From positions 1 to 64,000 of the forward strand of contig CAJWWC010000003.1 of assembly GCA_913048435.1 (NCBI GenBank): a stretch of DNA of 64,000 nt, written 5' to 3'. Shown piece by piece: positions 1-10,063 of the stretch (positions are counted from its first letter, which is position 1; each line of letters opens with the position of its first letter). The stretch is from an uncultured Flavobacteriales bacterium (lineage in GTDB: Bacteria; Bacteroidota; Bacteroidia; Flavobacteriales; UBA7312). Made by a program: the position numbers and the translations under genes. The notes under the pieces are model-generated. The model was not told where the DNA came from. It was given only the letters and a program-made list of their open reading frames with translations, and did not search any database.

Positions 1-971
1 ATATTATTTGCATCTTTTAGCATATCACCGCCTTTGTTATAATACATAACACCTAAATTGTAAAGAGCATCATAAAAATCTGGTTTTATATCAATAGCTT
101 CTAAATAAGCATTTTCTGCCTTTTCAAAATCGTTTAACTCATCATAACTACTACCTAATGCAAAAAATAAATTATGATTATTTGGATCTTCCTCAACTGC
201 TAATTTTAGTAGTTTTTCAGCTTTAATAAAATCACTTTGACCTAAATAATAATTTAATTCAGCTATTATTAAATTAACATCTGATTCAAAAAAATCACGT
301 CCATATTTAATTATTTCTAGAGCTCCTTCACTATCATTTTCATCTATTAAAATGTTAGCCATAAAAGAATATATCTGAGGATCTTGATAATTAACGTCAA
401 TAAGTTTTTGCAGGTATTGCTTAGCAATTTCATTATTTGACTGTGCAGATGAAATAAAGAATAAATTCAACCATATACTTTCCTTTGTTACATTACTTCT
501 TTCAAGATTATTTTTTTTGTCTAAAGGAAATAAATCAAATATCTTATCAAACATATCTTTTGAAAGATTATAATCTTTTAAATTATAAAAATTAATACCC
601 GTATTAAATAATCCAACACCTGCTTTTGTAATATTTGAACTTAGCTCATCTTGATCATACCATTTTTTAGCTTTAGGATGGTTAAATAGTGAAATCCAAC
701 TATTAGCACATTTCATAATTGCAATTGGATCTAATGACTTATATTCATCATTAGAATAGATTTCATAATATATTTTACCACGATAATTATGCATTTTAAC
801 ATCATCTGATGTTTTAGAATTAGATGCAGCTAATTCAATGTATTCTACAGCTTCTTCAATATTATTTTTTTCCAAAGCTTTGTAAGCATTTTGAACATTA
901 CTTTTTTGAGCATTTACTTTAAAAGATGAAGCTAAAATTAGTACACAAAAAATAATCTTTAATAATTTCAT
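1..971 (-). CDS. Exported TPR-repeat protein (3' end cut by window edge)
   Basis: The gene begins with ATG at 971 and reads without a stop to the window edge, so its C-terminus is missing. The first ~22 residues (MKLLKIIFCVLILASS...NAQ) form a signal peptide, so the protein is exported to the periplasm or outer membrane. The rest is helical and contains tetratricopeptide-like repeats, clearest near the visible end (for example NLFFALGSSYDELNDFEKAE and a following YNLGVMYYNKG unit). TPRs are protein-protein interaction scaffolds; no catalytic motif is visible. It lies 18 bp downstream of the M16 protease gene on the same strand, which suggests co-transcription. Exported TPR proteins of this type are common in Bacteroidota, but the specific role cannot be read from sequence. 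Start and signal peptide are secure; function is unknown. Confidence 0.85.
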   Translation of the reverse strand, partial: MKLLKIIFCVLILASSFKVNAQKSNVQNAYKALEKNNIEEAVEYIELAASNSKTSDDVKMHNYRGKIYYEIYSNDEYKSLDPIAIMKCANSWISLFNHPKAKKWYDQDELSSNITKAGVGLFNTGINFYNLKDYNLSKDMFDKIFDLFPLDKKNNLERSNVTKESIWLNLFFISSAQSNNEIAKQYLQKLIDVNYQDPQIYSFMANILIDENDSEGALEIIKYGRDFFESDVNLIIAELNYYLGQSDFIKAEKLLKLAVEEDPNNHNLFFALGSSYDELNDFEKAENAYLEAIDIKPDFYDALYNLGVMYYNKGGDMLKDANN

Positions 972-989
972 GATCTTTAATAATTTAAT

Positions 990-3794
990 TTATTTAATTT
1001 TTAATTCTTTAACCTTGCCAAAATTCTCAAGCTTTTTTTTCAAAGCATATTTATTTCCAACAACCACAACAATATGATTATCTACATTAAGATATTTTTT
1101 AGCTATTAAATCAATATCTGATTTGGTCATTGTATTTAAAATATCTTTTTGTTTTTTAGTGTAATCACCATCTAAACCATAACGTTGTATACGCGCTAAA
1201 AATTGCGACTTCTGAAATGCTGTCTCATATCGCAAAGCATCTGAATTAGCTATTGAATTCTTGGTAAAGGTTAATTCATCCATATTTATTCCTTCTGAAG
1301 CATAATTTTCAAATTCTCTATATATTTCTGATAGAGCACTATCAGTTGCTTCTGAACGAACGGAGGTACTAATGCTAAACAAACCATCAGTGTCATTACC
1401 ATCAAATCCGGAACGAATGCCATATGTATATCCTTTATCTTCTCTTAAATTTAGATTTAAACGACTACTAAAAGCACCACCAAGAGCAAAGTTCATCACA
1501 TTAGCCTTGTAATAATCTCCGTCAACATCATATTTTAAACCTTTATGAGCGAGAGTAATTATTGACTGAGGTCCTGGCTTGTGAACCAAAAAAATTGTTT
1601 TACCATCAGTTTCTTCAATAGGTAAATTCTTATTTATATACACATCAGATCCCTCCCATTTATTTAAGAAATTTAATTTTGGTAATATTTCTTCTTGTGT
1701 TATATCTCCAACAACAACTACGCTTGCAAGATTTGAATTATATTGCTTTTTATAAAAATCTTTTATATCAGATAATTTAATTTTTTCTACCCCTTTTACA
1801 GATGGCATAATTCCTCTTATAGAATTACCATACATTAATTTCATTACTGCCTGTCTAGCCATATTTTGAGCAGACTTTTTGCTATTATTTATAGATTCTT
1901 TATATTGTTTATTAATACGTTTATAATCTTTTTCATCAAAAGCAGGATTAAAAAGCTTTTCCTCAAGAAGATTTATTGTTTCATCTATTTTATTTGTAAG
2001 ACACGATACGAAAATTGTTGAAGCTCTACTTCCTGAACTAAATGAAATGGAACTACCTAAATTATCTAATTTAGCACTCATCTCTTCAGTAGTAAAATTT
2101 TCTGTACTTTCATTAAGAATCATTGCAGTTAGTTGTGATAATCCTACTTTTTTTGGGTCTTCAATTAATAAGTCTCCCCCCTCTAAAGTAATTAATATAT
2201 TAACTTTAGGAACCTCATTATTTTCTGCGCCTATAACAGGAATAGTATTTGTGGTTTCTAAACCAGACATTTTTATATTCGACTTATAGTATAATGGAAC
2301 AGAAACTGATTTTGCTTCTTTAGATTTTGGTTTCGAAGAACGATTAAATGAATCATTTGGCTTTCTATACGACAAACCAAAATATTGTGAACTTTTTTTG
2401 AAAGGTATATTTGCAAAAGGATTTATACTCTTAACAGAGTCTTCTGAAAAAGGAGGTAATGGAAAATAATCAATACCAACTGAATTTTTATTCATTATAT
2501 ATTTTCTATAGACTTTCTTTACATCATCTAAAGTTACATTTTCATATCTTTGAATCTCGTCACTAAAATTATGTGGTTTATCTAATAAGTAAGCCCATGA
2601 AGTTAACTGTGATGCCTTTCCTCTAATACTTGAAAGTCCATCAATAATATTTGACCTCATAGTTGATTTAAATCTCTCTAAAGCGTCTTCAGTAATACTT
2701 TCTTCAAAATTATTTACTAGAAAATTTATTTTTTCTTCTGTTTCTGCAAATGTATAATCTGGATATGAGATAATTTGAATCAAGAATTCTCCTGATAATT
2801 CAGAACAAGGGTGACTTACAGAAGCCTGAACAGCTTTTTCGGTTTTAACAAACTCCTTATAAAATAATGAATTGTTACCCCCTCCCATCATATTAGCTAA
2901 GGCATCTAAAGCAGGTTCATCTTTATGGAAATTTGGAATTGTAGGATAAACAAAGCCAGCCATTGGAAAATAAATTCTATCAGCAAATTTTCGATACTTA
3001 TTTTGTGGTAGGTTTACTTTGGGTAATCTTAATTCTCTTACTTCTTGTCCTCTTGGAATTGATCCAAAATATTTTTCAGACAACAATAATACATCTTCAG
3101 TTTTGACATCCCCTGTTACAACTAGATAGGCATTGTTTGGGCCGTACCATCGCATAAAAAAATCTTTTAGATCATCTACAGTTACCCTATCCAAATCATC
3201 AACATATCCAATTGTTGGCCAAGAATAAGGATGACCTTTGGGGTACAATGTTTGATCTTTTATTTCCCAAAACATTCCATATGGAATATTTACTTGGTTT
3301 TGCATTTTTTCATTTTTTACAGCGTCTCTTTGATTTTCAAATTTCTTTTCTGTAACTGCATCTAATAAAAAACCCATTCTATCAGATTCTAACCACAGGG
3401 CTGTTTCAAGTTGATTACTAGGGATTGTTTGAAAGTAATTTGTTCTATCTCTGTTAGTTGTCCCATTCATAGTACCACCACTTTCAGAAATTATCTTAAA
3501 ATGTTCATCATCTTTTACATTATCTGAACCTTGAAACATCATATGTTCAAAGAAATGAGCAAATCCTGTCATACCAATTTCTTCTCTATTTGAACCTACA
3601 TGATATGTAACTTCAACATGAACTATTGGGTCTGAATCATCTTCATGAACAATAATTGTTAATCCATTATCTAATTCCCAAATTTCATAAGCAATATCGA
3701 AATTATTATTTGGTGAAATTTTATGAATTAATGTTTGTCCTTTTAATAAAAATGACGCAAAACAAAAGAATACGAGGGTAATAAATTTATTCAT
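990..3794 (-). CDS. M16 family zinc metalloprotease, two fused M16 units
   Basis: A 934-residue exported peptidase of the pitrilysin/insulinase (M16) family. The start is taken at ATG 3794: it gives a signal peptide (MNKFITLVFFCFASFLLKG), whereas an upstream in-frame start at 3839 would lie inside the gyrA terminator hairpin. The N-terminal unit carries the inverted zinc motif HFFEH (residues 80-84), with a later glutamate in DAVKNEKMQ as the probable third ligand. The second half (from about residue 500) has the M16 fold but no HxxEH motif, so it is a non-catalytic partner domain; it retains the R/Y-type region near LREDKGYTYGIRSG. The active plus inactive pair closes around unfolded peptides. 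Family members in Bacteroidota are periplasmic or envelope proteases; the substrate is unknown. It sits downstream of gyrA, behind a terminator, and upstream of the TPR gene. Confidence 0.93.
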   Translation of the reverse strand: MNKFITLVFFCFASFLLKGQTLIHKISPNNNFDIAYEIWELDNGLTIIVHEDDSDPIVHVEVTYHVGSNREEIGMTGFAHFFEHMMFQGSDNVKDDEHFKIISESGGTMNGTTNRDRTNYFQTIPSNQLETALWLESDRMGFLLDAVTEKKFENQRDAVKNEKMQNQVNIPYGMFWEIKDQTLYPKGHPYSWPTIGYVDDLDRVTVDDLKDFFMRWYGPNNAYLVVTGDVKTEDVLLLSEKYFGSIPRGQEVRELRLPKVNLPQNKYRKFADRIYFPMAGFVYPTIPNFHKDEPALDALANMMGGGNNSLFYKEFVKTEKAVQASVSHPCSELSGEFLIQIISYPDYTFAETEEKINFLVNNFEESITEDALERFKSTMRSNIIDGLSSIRGKASQLTSWAYLLDKPHNFSDEIQRYENVTLDDVKKVYRKYIMNKNSVGIDYFPLPPFSEDSVKSINPFANIPFKKSSQYFGLSYRKPNDSFNRSSKPKSKEAKSVSVPLYYKSNIKMSGLETTNTIPVIGAENNEVPKVNILITLEGGDLLIEDPKKVGLSQLTAMILNESTENFTTEEMSAKLDNLGSSISFSSGSRASTIFVSCLTNKIDETINLLEEKLFNPAFDEKDYKRINKQYKESINNSKKSAQNMARQAVMKLMYGNSIRGIMPSVKGVEKIKLSDIKDFYKKQYNSNLASVVVVGDITQEEILPKLNFLNKWEGSDVYINKNLPIEETDGKTIFLVHKPGPQSIITLAHKGLKYDVDGDYYKANVMNFALGGAFSSRLNLNLREDKGYTYGIRSGFDGNDTDGLFSISTSVRSEATDSALSEIYREFENYASEGINMDELTFTKNSIANSDALRYETAFQKSQFLARIQRYGLDGDYTKKQKDILNTMTKSDIDLIAKKYLNVDNHIVVVVGNKYALKKKLENFGKVKELKIK

Positions 3795-3822
3795 ATGTTT
3801 TTTTTTAAGTAAATGTAAATTT

Positions 3823-3851
3823 AAAATAAAAAACGGCAATTAATGCCGTTT
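3823..3851 (-). terminator. Rho-independent terminator of gyrA
   Basis: Perfect 8-bp inverted repeat, AAACGGCA (3831-3838) and TGCCGTTT (3844-3851), separated by five bases. On the minus strand it is followed immediately by a T-rich tract (TTTATTTT). It lies 29 bp beyond the gyrA stop codon and upstream of the M16 protease start, so it separates the two transcripts. Confidence 0.85.
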
Positions 3852-3879
3852 AATATGTTTCTATTATTAGAAATTTAAA

Positions 3880-6399
3880 TTACTGATTTTCAGTCGAAGA
3901 ATTATCACTAATATCATTAGATACTTGTTGATCATTACTTTCATCAACTTCTTCATCATTATTAACAGCTGGAACCTTGGCCACAGCTGCTATTGAATCG
4001 TTTTCTCTGAGCTTTATAATACGTACACCTTGAGTAGCTCTACCCATTTGACGAAGATCAGAAACCGAAATTCTTATAGTAATTCCTGATTTATTTACAA
4101 CCATAAGATCGTTTTCATCAGTTACATTTTTCAATGCAATAAGGTTACCGGTTTTGTCAGTTACATTAATGGTCTTAACTCCTTTACCTCCTCTATTGGT
4201 AATTCTGTAATCTTCAATACTTGAGCGTTTTCCGTATCCATTTTCAGAAACAACCAATACATCAGATTCAAAATCGTTGACACAAATCATTCCAACTACT
4301 TCATCCTTATCATTAGCTAAAGTAACACCTCTAACGCCAGAGGCAGTCCTTCCCATTGGTCTTACTTTTTCTTCTTCAAATCGAATAGCTTTACCAGATT
4401 TTACCGCCAACATAATTTGAGAATTACCAGTTGTTAATTTAGCTTCCAATAACTGATCCCCTTCTCTGACAGTAATGGCATTAATACCATTTTGTCTAGG
4501 TCTTGAATAGGACTCTAAAGATGTCTTTTTAACTACTCCTTTTATCGTACACATAACAACACAATGACTATTTATATAGTTCTCATCTTTTAAGTCTTTG
4601 GTATTAATAAAAGCCATAACCTTATCATCAGATGGAATATTTATCATATTCTGAATAGCTCTTCCTTTAGTAGCTTTAGCTCCTTCTGGAATTTCAAATA
4701 CTCTCAGCCAAAAACATCTACCTTTTTCTGTAAAGAAAAGCATATAATCGTGGTTATTTGCCACAAACATATCTTCTAAGAAGTCAGCATCTCTTGTAGT
4801 AGCTCCTTTAGAACCAACTCCTCCTCTGTTTTGAGATTTGTATTCAGTTAGCTTAGTTCTTTTAACATAGCCTAAATGAGAAATTGTAATAACAACTTCT
4901 TCATCTGGAATCATATCTTCAATTCTGAAATCACCACCACCATATTCAATAGTGGAGCGTCTTTCATCGCCGTATTTTTCTTTTACTTCATTCAATTCTG
5001 TTTTGATAATATCCATTCTAACATCTTCATTTTCTAAGATATTTTTCAAAAAAGCAATGGTTTTCATCAATTCATCGTACTCTTCTTTGAGTTTATCTCT
5101 TTCAAGACCAGTTAGCTTTTGTAATCTTAAATCAAGAATAGCTCTAGCTTGAATTTCTGATAATTCAAAACTTGTCATCAATCCATTTCTAGCAACTTCA
5201 GGTGTTCTAGAGCCTCTGATCATCTTGATAATAGCGTCTAAATTATCTAAAGCTATTAATAAGCCTTCAAGAACGTGAGCTCTTTTTTCTGCTTGTTCAA
5301 GTTCGTATTGTGTTCTTCTTACTACTACTTCATGCCTATGATCTACAAAATGACCTATAATTTGCTTAAGATTTAACTGTTCTGGACGTCCATTAACAAG
5401 TGCAATATTGTTAACGCTGAATGAAGATTGTAATTGCGTGTATTTAAATAATTTATTTAGAACAATATTAGGAATAGCATCTCTTTTAAGTTCATATACA
5501 ATTCGCATTCCTTTTCTATCGGATTCGTCTCGTATATCGTGTATTCCATCAAGTTTTTTATCATTTATCAAGTCTGCTGTTTTCTTAATCATATCAGCCT
5601 TGTTAACCATGTATGGAATTTCGGAGACAATAATAGCTTCTCTATTTCCTACTTCTTCAAAAGATGTTTTAGCACGAATCACTACTTTTCCTCGTCCAGT
5701 CTCAAAGGCATCTCTAACACCTTCATAGCCATATATAATACCACCTGTTGGAAAATCAGGAGCCTTAATATGTTCCATTAGACCTTGAGTATCAATATCT
5801 TTGTTGTCGATATATGAAATAGTAGCGTCAACAACCTCAGAAAGGTTGTGAGGTGCCATATTAGTAGCCATTCCAACAGCAATACCTGAAGTACCATTAC
5901 AAAGTAAATTAGGAATTCTAGCAGGTAATACAACGGGCTCTTTAATAGTATCATCAAAATTGAGTTGATAATCAACTGTATTTTTATCAATATCAGAAAG
6001 TAATTCTTCAGCAGTTTTTCTCAAACGTGCTTCAGTATAACGCATAGCTGCAGGACTATCTCCATCAATAGAGCCAAAGTTTCCTTGTCCATCTACTAAC
6101 ATATAGCGCAATGACCATTCCTGAGCCATCCTAACCATAGTATCATAAACAGAAGTATCGCCGTGAGGATGAAATTTTCCTAGAACTTCTCCTACAATAC
6201 GAGCAGACTTTTTGTAAGATTTTGTTGAAGTTACACCCAATTCGTGCATTCCATACAATACCCTTCTATGAACAGGTTTTAAACCATCTCTTACATCAGG
6301 CAAGGCTCTTGAAACAATTACAGACATCGAATAATCGATGTACTTTGACTTCATTTCTTCTTCTATGTTAATTGGAATGATTTTCTCTCCATCAGCCAT
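3880..6399 (-). CDS. gyrA: DNA gyrase subunit A
   Basis: 839 residues, a normal GyrA length. With GyrB it forms the A2B2 type II topoisomerase that introduces negative supercoils. The N-terminal breakage-reunion domain has the catalytic tyrosine Y121 in [10 protein letters not shown]. The quinolone-resistance region reads [20 protein letters not shown], with Thr82 and Asp86 at the positions of E. coli Ser83 and Asp87. The C-terminal beta-pinwheel follows, with repeated blades; its GyrA-box-like element is QNRGGVG (residues 523-529), which departs from the usual QRRGGKG, and a second RGGKG occurs late in the domain. The protein ends in an acidic, Asn/Ser-rich tail. It is divergent from clpC across a 182-bp intergenic region rich in ATCAAC motifs. 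GyrA is preferred over ParC because of length, the box-like elements and close similarity to Bacteroidota GyrA as I recall it. Confidence 0.97.
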   Translation of the reverse strand: MADGEKIIPINIEEEMKSKYIDYSMSVIVSRALPDVRDGLKPVHRRVLYGMHELGVTSTKSYKKSARIVGEVLGKFHPHGDTSVYDTMVRMAQEWSLRYMLVDGQGNFGSIDGDSPAAMRYTEARLRKTAEELLSDIDKNTVDYQLNFDDTIKEPVVLPARIPNLLCNGTSGIAVGMATNMAPHNLSEVVDATISYIDNKDIDTQGLMEHIKAPDFPTGGIIYGYEGVRDAFETGRGKVVIRAKTSFEEVGNREAIIVSEIPYMVNKADMIKKTADLINDKKLDGIHDIRDESDRKGMRIVYELKRDAIPNIVLNKLFKYTQLQSSFSVNNIALVNGRPEQLNLKQIIGHFVDHRHEVVVRRTQYELEQAEKRAHVLEGLLIALDNLDAIIKMIRGSRTPEVARNGLMTSFELSEIQARAILDLRLQKLTGLERDKLKEEYDELMKTIAFLKNILENEDVRMDIIKTELNEVKEKYGDERRSTIEYGGGDFRIEDMIPDEEVVITISHLGYVKRTKLTEYKSQNRGGVGSKGATTRDADFLEDMFVANNHDYMLFFTEKGRCFWLRVFEIPEGAKATKGRAIQNMINIPSDDKVMAFINTKDLKDENYINSHCVVMCTIKGVVKKTSLESYSRPRQNGINAITVREGDQLLEAKLTTGNSQIMLAVKSGKAIRFEEEKVRPMGRTASGVRGVTLANDKDEVVGMICVNDFESDVLVVSENGYGKRSSIEDYRITNRGGKGVKTINVTDKTGNLIALKNVTDENDLMVVNKSGITIRISVSDLRQMGRATQGVRIIKLRENDSIAAVAKVPAVNNDEEVDESNDQQVSNDISDNSSTENQ

Positions 6400-6430
6400 A
6401 AGATTATTGGGTTTAAGTGTTTAAATATTC

Positions 6431-6517
6431 ATCAACGAATTTAAATAATCACACTATGAGTAGCTTTAAAAAAAATTAATAATTATCAACATAATTTATG
6501 TTGATAAATCAACGAAT
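6431..6517. repeat. Clustered ATCAAC motifs and hyphenated palindrome between gyrA and clpC
   Basis: The divergent gyrA-clpC intergenic region holds a near-perfect palindrome at 6483-6507: TTATCAACAT, five bases, ATGTTGATAA. An overlapping shorter one, GTTGAT-AA-ATCAAC, lies at 6500-6513. The 10-mer ATCAACGAAT occurs at 6431-6440 and again at 6508-6517. In total ATCAAC or its complement occurs four times within 87 bp. The arrangement resembles regulator binding sites serving two divergent promoters, but no regulator is identified; a role as an AT-rich hairpin is also possible. Confidence 0.5.
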
Positions 6518-6581
6518 ATTTTATTGGCAAATATTTTATCTAGTTATTTCTTTGTAGTAGATTAGTTAATATTTAAATAAT

Positions 6582-9155
6582 ATGGATTCAAAATTTTCAC
6601 CACGACTAAATGAGGTCCTTAGCTTTAGTCGAGAAGAAGCACTTAGACTAGGGCATAATGCAATTGGTCCTGAACACTTTCTTCTTGGAATTATAAGAGA
6701 AGGTAAAGGATCTGCCGTAATGATTCTTAAGGCTTTAGATGTAGATTTAGTTGCATTAAGAAAAGTTGTTGAAAGCTCAATAGTAAATAATAAAAAAGTT
6801 AACAACCTACAACAAAACAATTTAGAACTAAAGAAACAAGCTGCCAGAGCAGTTAAGCTAGCGCATCTTGAACTAATGGTATTTAAAGGTTTTGAAATCA
6901 AAACTATACATTTGCTTTTATCCATGCTAAAAGATGATGATAGTATAGTAACAATTTCCTTAAAACAGTTTAACATAGATTATGAAACTGTAAAAAATGA
7001 ATTTGCTTCAATGATAGATATTCACAATGAAGAATTCGATGAAGAAAATTCTGATTATAAAACCAACAACCCTCAAGCTAAATTAGGCGATCCTGAGCCG
7101 GAAGAAGAATTTTTTTCCAATAAACCAAAAAGTCAGGGTGGAAAAAATAAATCATCTACACCAGTTTTAGATAATTTTGGTAGAGATTTAACAAAAATGG
7201 CTACAGAGGATAAACTTGATCCTATTGTGGGCAGAGAAAAAGAAATTGAAAGAGTTTCACAAATTTTAAGTCGTAGAAAAAAAAATAACCCCATATTAAT
7301 TGGTGAACCTGGCGTTGGTAAATCAGCAATTGCTGAAGGTTTAGCTCTTAGAATAGTTCAACGCAAAGTTTCTAGAGTTCTTTTCAACAAAAGAATAATT
7401 TCTTTGGATTTAGCCGCATTAGTAGCAGGCACTAAATACAGAGGTCAATTTGAGGAACGTATGAAAGCTATTCTAAATGAATTAGAAACAAATATTGATA
7501 TCATTCTCTTCATTGATGAAATACATACCATTGTTGGTGCAGGTGGTGCCTCAGGCTCTCTAGATGCATCTAATATGTTTAAACCAGCATTAGCTCGCGG
7601 AGAACTACAATGCATTGGTGCTACTACATTAGATGAATATAGACAAAATATTGAAAAAGATGGTGCACTTGAAAGACGTTTTCAAAAAGTACTAGTTGAA
7701 CCAACTTCTATTAATGAAACACTACAAATTCTTCAAAATATCAAAGAAAGATATGAAGAACATCATAATGTTTCCTACACAAATGAAGCCCTTGAATCTT
7801 GTGTTGCACTAACAAATAGATACATGAGCGACAGACACCTTCCAGACAAAGCGATTGATGCATTAGACGAAGCTGGTTCAAGAGTTCATATTAATAACAT
7901 AAATGTTCCTGAAAATATCCTAAAACTTGAAAAAGATTTAGAAAATATAAAATCTCAAAAAGGAAATGTAATTAAAAAACAACGTTTTGAAGAAGCAGCT
8001 AAGTTAAGAGATGAAGAAAGAAAAATTGAAAACAATCTTAAACAAGCAAAAATTATTTGGGAGGAAGAGTTAAAAAATCAAAGAGAAACTGTTACTGAAG
8101 ACAATGTTGCAGAAGTTGTTGCAATGATGACTGGAGTTCCTGTACAAAGAATTGCAGAACAAGAAAGTAAAAAGCTTGTTCAGATGGAAAAGGAGCTACG
8201 TAAAAGTGTTATCGGACAAGATGAAGCCATAAGTAAAATAGTCAAAGCCATAAGAAGAAATAGAGTTGGATTAAAAGATCCTGAAAAACCAATTGGATCA
8301 TTCATATTTCTTGGACCCACTGGTGTTGGAAAAACTCAATTAGCTAAAGAATTATCTAAAATAATGTTTGACACAAATGATTCTCTTATAAGAATTGATA
8401 TGAGTGAGTATATGGAAAAATTTGCAGTCACTCGTCTAGTGGGTTCACCTCCAGGTTACGTTGGCTATGAAGAAGGCGGTCAACTAACTGAAAAAGTAAG
8501 AAGAAAACCCTATTCTATAATATTATTAGATGAAGTAGAAAAAGCACATCCAGATGTATTCAATTTATTACTTCAAGTTTTAGACGATGGTTATATGACT
8601 GATAGTCTAGGAAGAAAAATAAACTTCAAGAATACAATCATCATAATGACTTCTAATATAGGATCTCGTCAACTCAAAGATTTTGGTCAAGGTGTTGGAT
8701 TTTCTACAAATGCAAGGAAGGAGTCTTATCAATCAGACGCAAAAGGCGTTATCGCTAAAGCGCTTAAAAAAACATTTGCCCCTGAATTCTTAAATCGTAT
8801 TGATGACGTAGTCATGTTTAATTCATTGTGCAGTGAACATATTCATGAAATTATTGATATTGAACTAAAAATACTATTTGAAAGAATCACACAACTCGGA
8901 TATTCTCTAAGTATAGATAATAAAGCTAAAGATTTTATTGCTGATAAAGGTTACGATTCACAATTTGGCGCAAGACCGCTTAAAAGAGCAATACAAAAGT
9001 ATTTAGAAGATATAATTGCTGAGGAGATTGTTAATGCAAACCTTGAAGAAGAAGATGATATTAAGATTAGTTTAGATGAAAAAAGGGACGAGTTAAAGAT
9101 TAAAATTAATAAGCCTAAGAAAAAGAAATCTAAAAAACCCAATAAACAGGAATAA
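6582..9155 (+). CDS. clpC: ATP-dependent Clp protease ATP-binding subunit ClpC
   Basis: 857-residue Hsp100 unfoldase that delivers substrates to the ClpP protease. Domain order: two Clp_N repeats (about 1-145), an acidic low-complexity linker, AAA+ domain D1 with Walker A GEPGVGKS (from residue 241), a middle coiled coil containing a UVR-type segment ([12 protein letters not shown], about 467-480), AAA+ D2 with Walker A GPTGVGKT (from residue 578), a Clp D2-small domain and a very lysine-rich tail. The UVR motif in the middle region separates ClpC from ClpB and ClpA. ClpC in other bacteria recruits adaptors through its N and middle domains; no adaptor gene is adjacent here. The gene stands alone, divergent from gyrA and convergent with fabI. 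Upstream lies the ATCAAC-rich region; I see no exact TAnnTTTG box. Confidence 0.96.
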   Translation: MDSKFSPRLNEVLSFSREEALRLGHNAIGPEHFLLGIIREGKGSAVMILKALDVDLVALRKVVESSIVNNKKVNNLQQNNLELKKQAARAVKLAHLELMVFKGFEIKTIHLLLSMLKDDDSIVTISLKQFNIDYETVKNEFASMIDIHNEEFDEENSDYKTNNPQAKLGDPEPEEEFFSNKPKSQGGKNKSSTPVLDNFGRDLTKMATEDKLDPIVGREKEIERVSQILSRRKKNNPILIGEPGVGKSAIAEGLALRIVQRKVSRVLFNKRIISLDLAALVAGTKYRGQFEERMKAILNELETNIDIILFIDEIHTIVGAGGASGSLDASNMFKPALARGELQCIGATTLDEYRQNIEKDGALERRFQKVLVEPTSINETLQILQNIKERYEEHHNVSYTNEALESCVALTNRYMSDRHLPDKAIDALDEAGSRVHINNINVPENILKLEKDLENIKSQKGNVIKKQRFEEAAKLRDEERKIENNLKQAKIIWEEELKNQRETVTEDNVAEVVAMMTGVPVQRIAEQESKKLVQMEKELRKSVIGQDEAISKIVKAIRRNRVGLKDPEKPIGSFIFLGPTGVGKTQLAKELSKIMFDTNDSLIRIDMSEYMEKFAVTRLVGSPPGYVGYEEGGQLTEKVRRKPYSIILLDEVEKAHPDVFNLLLQVLDDGYMTDSLGRKINFKNTIIIMTSNIGSRQLKDFGQGVGFSTNARKESYQSDAKGVIAKALKKTFAPEFLNRIDDVVMFNSLCSEHIHEIIDIELKILFERITQLGYSLSIDNKAKDFIADKGYDSQFGARPLKRAIQKYLEDIIAEEIVNANLEEEDDIKISLDEKRDELKIKINKPKKKKSKKPNKQE

Positions 9156-9172
9156 ATCCAAACTAAATACAA

Positions 9173-9192
9173 TCTAAAAAGATTTTTTTAGA
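9173..9192. terminator. Possible bidirectional terminator between clpC and fabI
   Basis: Inverted repeat TCTAAAAA (9173-9180) and TTTTTAGA (9185-9192) with a four-base loop in the 52-bp gap between the convergent clpC and fabI genes. The stem contains only two C:G pairs (one C and one G per arm), so it would be weak. Its position between two gene ends supports a terminator role. Confidence 0.4.
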
Positions 9193-9207
9193 GTTATCTT
9201 TTAAATT

Positions 9208-10020
9208 TTATTTGAGAAAATTTTCTAATACCTCTTCGCTTACACCTGTATTTGAAAACCCCCCATCATGAAACAAGTTTTGCATTGTGACAGACTGTGT
9301 TAAATCTGAAAATAAAGAAACGCAGTACTTAGCGCAATCGTCAGCAGATGCATTTCCTAGTGGTGATATTTGCTCTGCATACTTGAAAAAACCGTCAAAA
9401 CCTCTTACCCCGCTTCCAGCCGTTGTAACGGTAGGTGATTGTGAAATCGTATTTACTCTAACTTTGTTTCTTTTACCAAAATGATAACCAAAACTTCTTG
9501 CAATACTTTCTAAAAAAGATTTATTATCAGCCATGTCGTTATAATCAGGAAATGTACGTTGTGCTGCGATGTAAGAAAGAGCCAGTATAGAGCCATTATC
9601 ATTCATTGCATCTAATTTCCATGCCGATTGCATAACTTTGTGAAAAGACATTGCAGAAACATCTAAGCCCTTTACAGTAAAATCATAATTTTGATCAGTA
9701 TAGTGTCTTCCTTTTCTTACATTAACAGACATACCAATTGAGTGTAATATAAAGTCTATCTTACCATCTAATATTTCCATTGATTTTGAAATTAGGTTGT
9801 CAATATCCTCTATGGATGTTGCATCAGCTGGAATGATAGTTGAACATGTCTTTTCAGCTAATTCATTAATTGTACCCATTCGCATTGCAATAGGTGCATT
9901 TGTTAATACAAATTCAGCACATTGTTCTTTACAATGTTCTGCCACTTTCCAAGCTATGGATTTGCTATCCAAAGCACCAAAAATTATACCTCTTTTTCCT
10001 TCTAATAAATTATTTGACAT
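9208..10020 (-). CDS. fabI: Enoyl-[acyl-carrier-protein] reductase (NADH), FabI
   Basis: 270-residue short-chain dehydrogenase catalysing the last step of each fatty-acid elongation cycle, reducing trans-2-enoyl-ACP. The N-terminal Rossmann nucleotide-binding region reads GIIFGALDSKSIAWKVAE, the SIAW element being typical of FabI. The catalytic residues have FabI spacing: Y150, Y160 and K167 (PDYNDMADNK), matching E. coli Tyr146, Tyr156 and Lys163 in relative position. Length is normal for the family. A perfect -7 box (TATATTTG, reverse strand, 10047-10054) lies 26 bp upstream of the ATG, so it probably has its own promoter although recN ends only 43 bp upstream on the same strand. FabI is the target of triclosan-type inhibitors; nothing unusual is visible at the active site. 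Confidence 0.95.
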   Translation of the reverse strand: MSNNLLEGKRGIIFGALDSKSIAWKVAEHCKEQCAEFVLTNAPIAMRMGTINELAEKTCSTIIPADATSIEDIDNLISKSMEILDGKIDFILHSIGMSVNVRKGRHYTDQNYDFTVKGLDVSAMSFHKVMQSAWKLDAMNDNGSILALSYIAAQRTFPDYNDMADNKSFLESIARSFGYHFGKRNKVRVNTISQSPTVTTAGSGVRGFDGFFKYAEQISPLGNASADDCAKYCVSLFSDLTQSVTMQNLFHDGGFSNTGVSEEVLENFLK

Positions 10021-10046
10021 TTTATTTAATGGTTGTTTGTTGATTA

Positions 10047-10054
10047 CAAATATA
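10047..10054 (-). promoter_or_regulatory. -7 element of fabI promoter
   Basis: TATATTTG on the minus strand matches the Bacteroidota -7 consensus TAnnTTTG. It ends 26 bases before the fabI ATG. No clear TTG/TTTG is found 19 bp upstream, so only the -7 part is called. Confidence 0.55.
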
Positions 10055-10063
10055 AACGAATTA

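Noticed and set aside
3794..3839. N-terminal extension of the M16 protease (start at 3839).
   Set aside because: The extension overlaps the gyrA terminator and removes the signal peptide from the N-terminus.
5408..5728. Long open frames on the strand opposite gyrA and other conserved genes.
   Set aside because: They lie wholly within conserved genes in other frames and show no recognised family; they are shadows of the real coding frames.
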